A DNA stretch of 64,000 nt from Apium graveolens (taxonomy: Eukaryota; Streptophyta; Magnoliopsida; Apiales; Apiaceae), in contig NW_027420618.1 of NCBI RefSeq assembly GCF_009905375.1, forward strand, positions 36,863 to 100,862, given 5' to 3'. The notes under the pieces are model-generated. The model did no database searches. It was given only the letters and a program-made list of their open reading frames with translations, and had not been told where the DNA came from. Below are positions 47,389-57,651 of the stretch, one piece after another. Position 1 is the stretch's first letter; the number at the start of each line of letters is the position of its first letter. The translations under genes were made by a program, and so were the position numbers.

Positions 47389-47741
47389 AAGGCTCCACTC
47401 CATCTGAACGGGCTTGGTAGTCTTTTCCTCTCGAAGCATCTTCACAATGCTCTAGAGCTCATCCGCCACCATCTGAATGACATACTGGCTGGTACGGTCC
47501 CGGTGCGCTGGCATCTCCTCAAGCTTAGTGTTGACGTACTGAACCAAGGTCTCAAGTCTCGCAGTCATCTGCTCCTTGGGCTTCCCTTCATAGTTTCGGT
47601 TGTCCGGATACACGTTCTTCAGTCGGTCTATCAGTCGGTCGTACTTGCCCTGAAGCATGTCGAACTCGCGCCTCAACTCAGCATACACGGAGAAAGCAAT
47701 AGTGTCGTCCGACCCAGAGGATGACGAGGAATGCGCCCTTT
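47389..47741 (-). pseudogene. Leader ORF upstream of gag in D
   Basis: Unknown function. The frame opens right after TTGTCAG at 47742 (a plausible 3' splice site) and runs with CQQRAHSSSSSGSDDTIAF, then a charged segment, FDMLQGKYDRLIDRLKNVYP, likely helical. It stops at a TAG at 47452-47454 where B has glutamine; a further one-base deletion affects the tail. No ATG lies near the start, so expression would need a spliced upstream exon or an internal start (the first ATG is at DMLQG). Confidence 0.55.
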
Positions 47742-47861
47742 GCTGACAACCAATAAGAGGAGTATTAATAATAATTTACTTAACCTACTCTCTCGCATAT
47801 TATCTATAACCTACACACATATCCAATAACCTATTTGGGCTGTCCAGGGACTCTAAACCTG

Positions 47862-47873
47862 GCTCTGATACCA
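47862..47873 (-). other. Primer-binding site of gypsy D
   Basis: Minus strand TGGTATCAGAGC, five bases from the LTR. Confidence 0.9.
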
Positions 47874-47878
47874 AAACC

Positions 47879-50800
47879 TGTCACGCCCCCAACTTAAACA
47901 GCAAATTAAATATAGCTATTACAAAATTTTAAAAGAGATAACACAACCAAATCCAAGATCTTATAGTTTAGGGTTTGGAACAGCCCAACACTACCAACTA
48001 TTACATCTGATTTTGAATACCGAGTCCTCACAAGAACTACTATCACTTATTCTACCTGAGTTCGAACATAAGCATCAGCATCACAGGTCTTACGGGTAGT
48101 CTGCTTGAATCTAACCATAGCTGCTAGCTGTAATATCAGGGTAAAGCAAGGAGTGAGCCAAATGCTCAACAAGTGCTAACAGTACGACACAAAACATAAA
48201 TCGAGATATACATTAAAGAATGACAATGGAAAGACATAACCAATGGCAACGAGAGATAAAACTGTGTGAGATGGCATCATTTTGCTTGTATCAAAACAAT
48301 TTTAAAATCATGTCTTAATCAAAATCATTTTATGATGCTACGGATTACAGCCGGTGATCAGCCGCAAAGTAATCCCGAACCTCGCTGGGTTCTAATACAT
48401 TAACGGGAATCCCTGGGCAACTTTTAAGCCTATTATAAGTGTGGAAAGGACTCGCGTCTCAGTCTAGATCCACTATTCAAGGAAAACATTTATCCCCCTT
48501 TGGGACTGAAAACCCACATTTTATTTATTTCAAAAACTGATGCCGAATTATAACAAAATCTCTTTTAACAGTAAACATTTTTATTAAGGGAATATAGATC
48601 AACTCGAAACACGGGAAATATGGTACTAAATCTCAGGGCCATGATTCACAAAACTATACTCTATTAAAGTAACTGAATGGTTTTCATATCTCAAAGATTT
48701 AGACAAGGGAATTCAGTGAGGCTATTGGATATTATAAAAGGGTAATGCCAAATTGGGCTTTAAGCAATGGTTTCTCATCAAGGTTCAAGTGCTGGATCAT
48801 CAAGAAGGCAGGCTTCATGAATACTAAGGGTGTTAGGGTATGCAGAAATGATCTTTAACTCAAGATATAACAGAATTGTCAAGCTTTAGGATAAGAAAGA
48901 GGGTATCAATCAATGAGGAATCACGTTGGTAAGTATCTGACTATCAGAGTTCAAGGTAAGGTTCTATAGGGGTTCAAGTTTCAGGGTGAGATATTAATAC
49001 TTAGGAATCATTAGCATGTTAATCAAGAGGATCAATCAAGTATTATAACAACTCTTTATTTTATCATGGCATTCAACTATCATGAAAAGACTTTTGAACT
49101 ACTTGCAATACGTACTCGAGGTTTCATGGCATCTCTATATAATTCAAAGATAAACATAAGATACGCTTGATTTAATATATCAAATGACACAGGATAGTTG
49201 TAGCAATGTATGAACTATTAGCAGTAAATACGAAGGTCAAGTTGAATCACTTGCCTTGAGAAACGCTGGTCTGGTCTGACTGGTAGGAGCAACTGGAGCT
49301 TCACTCGACCTTTATGGCAAGTTTTCCCTCGTCTCGAGATCCTACATAATAATAATAATCCTCATTATAATGTATTCTTACCATCTTAACCTATTTACAA
49401 CTTGAAATTAAACACGGATGGCACTTAGGCCTATACGCACTTAATTTTATATTCACATTTAAATTACAAAAGTACACACATAGCCACATATTCACATATC
49501 ATATATTAACACCAAATAACACCATATATACCATAATGCAACACTAGGCTTGGACGATCTCGACTCACCACTTAAGTCACTTGGTCGCTAAACTAGACAA
49601 GGTCTTCTAATTTTGGCTTCCTAACTCGATGTGTCTTTCCTAAATTATCCAAAACCTATTGACCCTCACTTGTGGCTTTAGCTCTACTGACCTTATACCA
49701 TCTTACAACTATGGTGGTCGACCTAATACTCACCTCTAAGTGTTCTAAAACTATGTGATAAGTGAAAGCGATCACTGGTGCAATTTCAGAATGACAACTA
49801 TGGTTTCTTGAGTGCATTAGACACTCTTAAACTACAAGTTTTCCTTCAAAACTTTTACACAAGACTCTCCTGACCTAAAGGCATCTCACAAACTTGATGT
49901 GGCTCAAGGGCCTGGCTTGGGCCTTCTTGGGCCTAAGCTAAAAGTCCAAGGTTCCCCTGTTTTTTCTGGGCAGAAAACGCCCTGACTTGAATTAACTTGT
50001 GACACATGGTTCTAACTCATATTCTATGAACTATGGTTGGAAAAACTTTTCTGACACTCCCTCTAACTAAGGCCCAATAGGGCCTAATGAGGGACTACCC
50101 ATGACATGGTCAAATCTTCCTATTTCTAAGTTGCAACAAAACTGTCCCATGCTGGACATATTTTGTTATTCTACTTGTGCACCTAACCAAAAGACATGCA
50201 AACCTCCAACCAACTCCTAAAACCTTTTATATACTCCCAATACTAACTTCTGGTAGCTTGGGCCTCAAAGTGCACATCAATGACATGGTTAAAACTTACT
50301 CTAAACCTCAGGGTGCTTAACTGATTTTTCTGCAGAAACTATAACTCTCATTTTCCAAGGTTTTGACTTGACAAACTCAACTAAAAAAAACTTAATACTT
50401 AAACCAAGACTTATACATGGTATTATACTGAATTAACTCCCTTATTCTCAAAATAACCTTGGGTGAGATCATCCTTACCTAAGGTACAATTATGGCAAAA
50501 CAAAAGAGATCACATTTCTCAACTCACCAATCATTAAGTTTTTGAAACCACAAGATATGCATTTTATAAAAGATAACCACGAATTATTACCATGCAACAA
50601 GAAGCATAAATCAATATTAACACATTATTCCTACTGAAATTAAGGCTCACTAAAAAAATATTTCCAAATGATCAAAATCTTACAACATTCTAATAGAAAT
50701 CCACATGCATGCATGTCCTCGGGTTTTGCAAACCAAAACAACACATTTTCTACATTTGGTCTATCATAAAATTGACATGCAAGCCTAGAATAAGCTATAC

Positions 50801-51332
50801 CTAGATGATAACTTAGCATGCAAGGAGTTTTATCAAATTTTCACCACAAAATTCAAGTCATTATCACATAAACATGCAAAATTTGAGCAAAACAACAAGA
50901 ATGATCTCAAGGACCATTCATTCGGCTCCCATATGGTCATGGCCGAATGAAATGGATGGGAATGGCAATTTAATCATCAAGAGTTTCCTTCTCAAGACTT
51001 GGCACTTATCCATTCCTTGTAGTCCTCTCATAAACAACCCTAAACTCACAAGAATCAAGGTTGTATTTTGAGTTTCACTAAAACTTTTACATGCAACCTT
51101 TAAACTTAAACTTTCTACTCAAAACTTTATGAAATAAGAGTGATCATGGTATGGGAAGTAACATTTACTTGTTTAAAGAGTGGAAGCTTGGTTGAGGATT
51201 GAAGAAAAAAAATGGGGAGGGGGGTTTCGGCTTTTAGCCGAGAGTGAGAGGGGAAAGCCGAGAGGAGGGAGAAGGGAGGGAGGAGAGAGTGAGGTGTGGG
51301 TGGAGTATGAGAATGATCATGACATTTGCTTG
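47879..51332 (-). repeat. 5' LTR of gypsy D, truncated
   Basis: It starts TGTCACGCCCCC and is collinear with the 3' LTR to ATGACATTTGCTTG, then changes to AATTTAAAATCC and the LTR of C. About 570 bp of LTR is gone. On the minus strand this removes the beginning of the 5' LTR, normally upstream promoter sequence. Confidence 0.9.
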
Positions 51333-51656
51333 AATTTAAAATCCTTTCTCAATACATTATATTCCTTTTTATGATCCTCTATTAAAATCCTTGAATTTAA
51401 ATCATTTTCATCCTGTTACCTTGTACTCAATTCTTTCGATATCTGGTGGATTTTCGGGAAAAATCAAAAGGTTCAAATTTGGATTTTAACGATCTTTACA
51501 TACACTTATATATCATATAGAGTACCAATAAAATCTCAGAATATCCATAAAAGAACCCCTACATAGTGTGGCATGAACAGTTTTCTTATTCAGCAATATC
51601 AGCAAAAACACTATTCATAAGGGTTACAAAAAGTTCAAAATTTTGGGGTTATTACA
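51333..51656 (-). repeat. 3' LTR of gypsy C, remaining part
   Basis: From CCTTTCTCAATACATTATAT to GGTTATTACA it matches 61640-61954. The first ten bases (AATTTAAAAT) match neither LTR at that place and look like filler. Confidence 0.88.
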
Positions 51657-51672
51657 GTCTCCCCTCCTTAAA
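51657..51672 (-). other. Polypurine tract of gypsy C
   Basis: Minus strand AAGGAGGGGAGAC adjacent to the LTR start. Confidence 0.75.
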
Positions 51673-51689
51673 AGGATTCCGTCCCGGAA

Positions 51690-52210
51690 TCAAATAGAAA
51701 ACAAATGGGGGTACTTTTCTAGCATTGCGCTCTCTAGTTCCCAAGTTGATTCTTCCACATTATGATTCTGCCATAGCACTCTGACTAGCTTGATCACTTT
51801 ATTCTGAAGCACCTGTTCCTTCTTATCCATAATCTTTACTGGTTTCTCCACGTAAGTCAGATCTGGTTGCATATCCACATGCTCGTACTCCACTATGTGT
51901 CTGGCATCCCGATGATACTTCCTTAGCATTGACACATGGAACACATTATGAACTTGTTGTAGGTTCGGGGGTAAGGCTAGCTCGTAAGCCAACTTCCCAA
52001 TCCGTCTTAGTATCTCAAAAGGTCCAATATATCTTGGGCTTAGTTTTCCTTTCTTTCCAAATCTCATTAACCCCTTCTAAGGGGATACTTTTAGTAGTAC
52101 TAAGTCCCCTACTCCATACTCCTTGTCCTTTCGGGCTAGGTCTGCATATTTCTTCTGTCTATCTTGGGCTGCTATCAGCCGTCCTCTGATGAGATCCACT
52201 ATATCTTCTC
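51690..52210 (-). pseudogene. Gypsy C integrase C-terminus and chromodomain
   Basis: After a frameshift near 52210 and a TAG at 52068-52070, the frame gives [33 protein letters not shown] and a chromodomain-like tail with [19 protein letters not shown], ending near 51690. The chromodomain would bind histone marks and guide integration. It is about as similar to the B/D tail as expected for a related but separate family. Confidence 0.85.
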
Positions 52211-53565
52211 CTTTGGACCACTTCGGGTCCGAGCATCTTCCGCTCTCCTACTTCATCCCAGTATAAGGGAGATCGACACCTTCTTCCGTACAGGGCCTCA
52301 TAAGGCAGCATTCCGATGCTAGCATGAAAGCTATTATTATAAGAAAATTCGATCAACGACAAGTGATCATCCCAACTTCCTTTAAAGTCTATTGCACAGA
52401 CTCTCAACATATCCTCTAGTGTCTGGATGGTCCTTTCACTCTGCCCATCCGTCTGGGGATGGTAAGTGGTACTCATATTTAACTTGGTCCCCGCACATTC
52501 TTGAAAGCTCCTCCAAAATCTGGAGTTGAACCTGGGGTCTCGGTCTGAGACAATGGACGTTGGGACTCCATGTCGCGTCACTATTTCCTTAAGGTAAATG
52601 TCCACCAGTCTATCGACTGTGTATCTCTCATTGATAGGAATGAAATGAGCTGACTTTGTCAGTCGGTCTATAATCACCCATATGGCATCATGGTTGGCTT
52701 TCGTCCTTGGTAAGCCTACAACAAAATCCATGGCTATATGTTCCCATTTCCATTCGGGAATCTCCAGGGGTCGTAAAAGTCCACTGGGTCTCTGGTGCTC
52801 TGCCTTTACTCTTTGACAAGTCAAACATTTGCTTACCCATTCTGCTACGTCCCTCTTCATGTTGGGCCACCAGTAATATTCCTTCAAATCCCTATACATC
52901 TTGGTGCTTCCCGGGTGAATGGAATACCTTGAACTATGGCTTTCATCCAAAATCTCATCTTTAAGCTCTTGAACGTTTGGAACCCAAATCCGGTAGGAGT
53001 ACATCATTATCCCTTTATCATCTTTCTCAGTATGGATCTCTTCTCCAGTCATTAACTCTCTGCCCTCATTCATTATTTTCTCTTGGCACAATCTGATCTT
53101 TTCCAATAACTCTGGCTGCATTGAGATCTCAAACAGCTTTTCAGTTCCGGTTCCGGTTACCTTTACTTCTATTTCCATCCTCTCGAAATCCGTTATTAAT
53201 TCTTCCGAAGTCATTATCATTCTCAGTCTTTCCTTTCTACTAAGGGCATCAGCCACCACATTGGCTTTCCCCAGATGATAGAGAATCTCACAATCATAGT
53301 CCTTGATTAGCTCTAACCATCTTCTCTGGCGCATGTTGAGCTCTTTCTGCGTAAATATGTACTTGAGGCTCTTATGGTCTGTAAAAATCTCGCACTTCTC
53401 TCCATACAAGTAGTGCCTCCAAATTTTTAGGGCAAAAACTATTGCTGCGAGCTCAAGGTCATGAGTAGGATATCTAATCTCGTATTCCTTCAGTTGTCTC
53501 GATGCATACGCAATCACTTTACCGTGCTGCATAAGCACACACCCTAATCCTTTGTGTGACGCATT
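52159..53565 (-). pseudogene. Gypsy C RNase H (5' truncated) and integrase
   Basis: Real homology starts at [14 protein letters not shown] near 53563; residues ahead of it in this frame are a product of a deletion. About 30 bases that would encode the FVIYSD part, including the first RNase H catalytic aspartate, are missing after ALPDG. The rest is well kept: [14 protein letters not shown], the finger ending [17 protein letters not shown], and the core with [31 protein letters not shown] and DGQSERTIQ. It ends out of frame after LGPEVVQR. Confidence 0.88.
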
Positions 53566-53897
53566 CCGTCTGGCAATGCCAACACCGGGGCCGTTACCAA
53601 CCTTTTCTTTAATTCCTGAAAACTGTTCTAGCATTTCTCCGTCCATTCAAACTTCTCTGTCTTACGAGTAAGTCGTGTCAAAGGGGCTGCGATCTTCGCA
53701 AAGTCCTGTACAAATCTACGATAGTAGCCGGCTAATCCTATGAAACTCCTTACCTCTGTGGATGTGGTTGGCCTTTCCCAATTTGAGACCGCCTCTATCT
53801 TGGAGGGGTCAACCAATACTCCTTCTTCATTGATCACATGTCCTAAAAACTGTACTTCATTCCGCCAGAATTCACACTTTGAGAATTTGGCATATAA
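53566..53897 (-). pseudogene. Gypsy C connection domain
   Basis: In the gag-pol frame after a TAG at 53898-53900. It contains [44 protein letters not shown] and [14 protein letters not shown], with a further stop at 53628-53630, and ends in the RNase H deletion. Confidence 0.85.
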
Positions 53898-54332
53898 CTA
53901 TTCCTCTCTGAGTATTCCTAGAGCTATCCTCAAATGCTCTGCATGCTCTGCCTCAGTCCTTGAGTAGATTAAAATATCATCGATAAAAACTATCACACAC
54001 TTGTCCAAGTACTTCTTGAATACTCTGTTCATTAAGTCCATGAAAGCCGCTGGGGCGTTGGTTAATCCAAAGGACATTACCAAGAACTCATAGTGCACAT
54101 ACCTGGTATGGAACGTTGTCTTGGGAATATCTTCGGGTTTAATCTTTAGTTGGTGATATCCAGTTCTCAGGTCAATCTTGGAAAAATAAACAGAATCCTT
54201 TAGCTGGTCGAACAGATCGTCTATTCTAGGTAACGGGTACCTGTTCTTTATGGTTAGCTTGTTCAACTCTCGATAGTCGATGCATAGCCTCATGCTCCCA
54301 TCCTTCTTCTTAACAAATAACACTAGTGCTCC
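53898..54332 (-). pseudogene. Gypsy C reverse transcriptase core
   Basis: Same frame as gag, after a TGA at 54333-54335 where the family has tryptophan (SP-W-GAP). It contains [48 protein letters not shown] and the catalytic [12 protein letters not shown]. It ends REE at a TAG. Confidence 0.9.
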
Positions 54333-56372
54333 TCACGGAGACACACTGGGTCTTATCATACCCTTATCCAAAAGTTCCTGCAATTGGGTAGCTAATTCCT
54401 TCATTTCTAATGGGGCTAACCGGTAAGGTGCTTTTAAAACTGGCGTCGTCCCTGGGGCCAACTCAATTGCAAATTCAATCACTCTATCGGGTGGTAATCC
54501 CGGAAGGTCTTGTGGGAATACGTCTTCAAATTCGTTGACTACCAGAATATCTTGTAAGTTGGGCACCTCCTTCTGCGTGTCCACCACATAGGCTAGGTAA
54601 GCCTCATTTCCTTTTCGTAGCATCCTTCTGGCCTGGGCTATAGTCAAAAAAATTTGCGTCTGCCTCTTTCCTCTAAATATGACTTCTTTCTTTCCTGGGA
54701 TATTTAACTTAACTTTCTTCCCCTTACAGTCTATCTGAGCATCATTGCTAGATAGCCAGTCCATTCCCAAAATTACATCAAACTCCCCTAATTTAAAAGG
54801 AATCAGATCAACACTAAAAGATTGCTCCCCTATGCCTAACTCACAGGCGGGGTGAATCTGATTAACAGGAATAATTTCATGATTGGCTATTTCTACTTGT
54901 AAGGGTTCTATCAAGGGTTCAGCCTTAAGTCTTAATTTACGCACAAGGTCCTTTGATATAAAAGATTTAGTTGCTCCCGAATCAAATAAAACGTTTGCAC
55001 TGACTGAATTTAGAGAAAGGGTACCTGCTATCACATCTGAGTCTTTCATAGCATCCTGGACTATGATGTTGAAAGTCCTCGCAATAGGTGGCTTATGGAA
55101 GGCAGCCCTGCTGGCTCCTGAAGCTGCTGGTTTGTTCATTGGGCATTCCTTCTTCCAATGACCCGGGCGTCCACACTGATGACAAGTGGTGGTTGGAATG
55201 ACGGCAGGGGCTGACGAAGGGCATTTGTGGGAATAGTGGCCTACTTGCCCACACTTAAAGCAGGTTACTGGCTTTCCCTTACATTCCCTAGAATGCATCC
55301 TTCCACAAGTGTTACAGGCTGGCAATGGGGGTCGAGACTGGTTGGAATAGGACATTCTTGACTTCTGGCCGCTCTGGCTCACATTCACACTCATTGGCCG
55401 CTTAAACCCAGTGTTCTTTCCCGGTAGGGACACTGCTCCTCGATTAAATCTAGTTGGGAAGCTCCTTCCTATGGAACCTCCACCCATGCTCATGCTTTTC
55501 CTCTTTATTCCCTTCTTCTCTCTTTCCTTCTGAATCTGTTCATTTTCGGCTTCTACAATTGTTGCCTTTTGCACCAGAGTGGCATAATCCGTAAGCTCAA
55601 GGATTGCCACCCTATTCTGAATCCACGGTTTCAGTCCCTGCTGAAACCTCCTAGCTTTCTTTTCCTCGGTGCTCATAAATTCCGGCACAAACCTTGATAA
55701 CTCAGTAAATTTCGCTTCGTACTCTACTACAGATAAGTTATTCTGCTTTAGCTCCAAGAACTTGAGCTCCATCTGGTTTTCCATAAACCTCGGGAAATAT
55801 TTTCCCAGAAACAACTGACTGAATCTCTCCCAGGTTATAATAGCATCTGTCTCCATGTTTTTCTTGGCCTCCCACCAGTAGTTAGCCTCTCCTTTCAGAA
55901 GGTAGGTAGCAAATACAGTCTTCTGTGCCTCATCGATACTCAGAATCTCAAAGGATTTCTCCATTTCCTTTAACCATGCCCTTGCCTCAACTGGGTCGGC
56001 TGATCCGTGGAACTCAGGGGGCTTAAGGGACTTAAAAGCCCTGAAAGAGTTTGCCACAACATTGTTATTTCCTTGAGGGGGTGGGTTGGGTTGACGTTCC
56101 AAGTTCTGCCTTAGTAGTTGCATGAACTGGCTCATGGGATCCATGCCTGGGTTTGGTATTGGTTGCTCAACCTCAGTTTCTCCTTCCTCAGCCTCTATCT
56201 CAAATCCCTCAACATCATATGTTTCCTCCTCCTCTTCATACAGGGAGTCATCCTGTTCAACATAATCATCATCTTCCTCTTCACTGTGTTCCTGGTTCCT
56301 ATCATCCTGGTTATGACTTCCCTGGTCCTCAGATCCAGGGTTCGCCCTAGTTCCAATCTTTCTTGGCGGCAT
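54333..56372 (-). CDS. gag: Gypsy C gag-protease frame, intact to the start of RT
   Basis: ATG at 56372, 679 residues. Residues 25-72 are highly acidic. The capsid domain spans about 115-265 (YLLKGEANYWWEAKKNMETD, FLELKQNNLSVVEYEAKF). CCHC knuckles lie at 371-384 (CFKCGQVGHYSHKC) and 397-410 (CHQCGRPGHWKKEC), with a degenerate one before them. The protease has LFDSGATKSFIS at about 462-473 and GEFDVILGMDWL further on. The start of RT follows ([21 protein letters not shown]). A single TGA then stops it. It is the longest intact gypsy frame in the window and could still give capsid protein if transcribed. Confidence 0.9.
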   Translation of the reverse strand: MPPRKIGTRANPGSEDQGSHNQDDRNQEHSEEEDDDYVEQDDSLYEEEEETYDVEGFEIEAEEGETEVEQPIPNPGMDPMSQFMQLLRQNLERQPNPPPQGNNNVVANSFRAFKSLKPPEFHGSADPVEARAWLKEMEKSFEILSIDEAQKTVFATYLLKGEANYWWEAKKNMETDAIITWERFSQLFLGKYFPRFMENQMELKFLELKQNNLSVVEYEAKFTELSRFVPEFMSTEEKKARRFQQGLKPWIQNRVAILELTDYATLVQKATIVEAENEQIQKEREKKGIKRKSMSMGGGSIGRSFPTRFNRGAVSLPGKNTGFKRPMSVNVSQSGQKSRMSYSNQSRPPLPACNTCGRMHSRECKGKPVTCFKCGQVGHYSHKCPSSAPAVIPTTTCHQCGRPGHWKKECPMNKPAASGASRAAFHKPPIARTFNIIVQDAMKDSDVIAGTLSLNSVSANVLFDSGATKSFISKDLVRKLRLKAEPLIEPLQVEIANHEIIPVNQIHPACELGIGEQSFSVDLIPFKLGEFDVILGMDWLSSNDAQIDCKGKKVKLNIPGKKEVIFRGKRQTQIFLTIAQARRMLRKGNEAYLAYVVDTQKEVPNLQDILVVNEFEDVFPQDLPGLPPDRVIEFAIELAPGTTPVLKAPYRLAPLEMKELATQLQELLDKGMIRPSVSP

Positions 56373-56781
56373 GATACTGATAATAAAAAAAATTATTGGG
56401 AAAAATCAACGTTAGGTCACAATCATACTCAACATTGTGCCTTGCACAGCTCTATAATGGGGAGAATGTATCTCGCAATTCTATTATTTTATGACAGTTC
56501 TAATAAGAAGTGCAGTAATAATAATGATAAAAATAGTGATCTCGTCACTAAGGAACTGAACTGAAAGGAAACAAATATATACATAATGCGAGAAATACAT
56601 AGTTTAATCTGGTCAAAAGTACAACAGTGCTACAGCCATCTGTCCCAAAAGTGATACACAAGAGTCTATCTGTCTAGTCATAAAAAGGGATGCTATATAC
56701 AAGTCAACTATCCCGGAAAATTGGCTCTTACTAAGGCCCCGACTAACTAGACAACTAGACTATCCCATCGTCAGTCCTGAA
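56373..56781 (-). other. Gap between leader ORF and gag in C
   Basis: No coding frame recognised; AT-rich leader sequence. Confidence 0.6.
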
Positions 56782-57384
56782 TCACACACCGGAGCGGGTC
56801 AGCTCCCATACCCTTTCCATCGCATGACGGAAGATATAGTCGGCCTGCCGCCTGGAGATCCTACCATGCCTGTCCCCCTGGAGCAATCTGAGTCTCGCTC
56901 GGGATGTGAGCTCTATCCCCGTCAGCTCCCTCCTCAAGGATCGGGGTATAGCAGCCCTAGTCTCATAAGCTCGGGTACGCCTACCCGCCCTCTCCGCATC
57001 CAACTCCCTCCTGGCCTCATCCAGCCGGGCCTCAGCAACAGCCACTCGGGTCCTCTGTACATCCTGAACATAGCCGTGGGCTAACAAAGACTGCCTATGG
57101 GCAGGGTCGAGAGGTGGTGAATCCGGAGCCGCTGGGGGTGCCTCCTCGGTCTGCCTAGGCTCGGGAGTATGGGTCTCCGAGCTGTCATCATATGGGCTCC
57201 AGGATAGTGGTGGAGGGGTAGGAGCTCTGACCACCAGGAGTGTGGGTAAAGGGGTACCAGTGTACACCACCATAGCTCCGACACGCTCCTCATCCACTAG
57301 GACCTCATCCGGGTCCTCCTCATCTGAAATAGCAACAACCTCGGTCTCTGACTCCTCTGAGGGGTCCTCCTCATCCTCCTCCAT
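56782..57384 (-). CDS. Leader ORF upstream of gag in gypsy C
   Basis: Unknown function, 200 residues from an ATG at 57384. The N-terminal part is strongly acidic (MEEDEEDPSEESETEVVAIS) and is followed by a proline-rich middle (about 45-95). The C-terminal half is rich in arginine, alanine and glutamate with a heptad look (VAEARLDEARRELDAERAG), probably a coiled coil or long helix. The region is more GC-rich than its surroundings. The frame continues upstream through a TAG, as EHDDALLDAED, to an AG at about 57472. It is not gag, not pol, and unlike the leader frame of D in sequence. Confidence 0.6.
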   Translation of the reverse strand: MEEDEEDPSEESETEVVAISDEEDPDEVLVDEERVGAMVVYTGTPLPTLLVVRAPTPPPLSWSPYDDSSETHTPEPRQTEEAPPAAPDSPPLDPAHRQSLLAHGYVQDVQRTRVAVAEARLDEARRELDAERAGRRTRAYETRAAIPRSLRRELTGIELTSRARLRLLQGDRHGRISRRQADYIFRHAMERVWELTRSGV

Positions 57385-57635
57385 CTCGGGCTCCTCCTAA
57401 TCCTCGGCATCTAGCAGTGCATCATCATGCTCACGCTCGAACATCTCAGGGTCCTCTATCTCATGCGCCTATACATTAAACGAGCTAAGTTACTATCATG
57501 ATACTTATAAGGGTTCCCGTAAGGGTTTTAACTGTCAGCGCTACTTTAAGTAGTCCGACCTTGAACTTGGCAAGAGTTCTTATTATCTTTGTGAGTTTAT
57601 TATTACATCGACGCATTATCTCTGAGGTTTATAAG

Positions 57636-57647
57636 GCTCTGATACCA
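57636..57647 (-). other. Primer-binding site of gypsy C
   Basis: Minus strand TGGTATCAGAGC, four bases from the LTR end. Confidence 0.9.
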
Positions 57648-57651
57648 TTTC

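Larger units (their letters stand above)
38410..51332 (-). mobile_element. Ty3/gypsy chromovirus D, nested in C, 5' LTR end deleted
   Basis: Same family as B. 3' LTR 38410-42426, pol-gag 42461-47074, leader ORF relic, primer site 47862-47873, 5' LTR 47879-51332. The 5' LTR lacks about 570 bp that are present in the 3' LTR (from about 41860 to 42426), and about 20 bp of C are lost at the same junction, so one target duplication is missing. The coding region keeps a single reading register with six stops. Confidence 0.92.
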
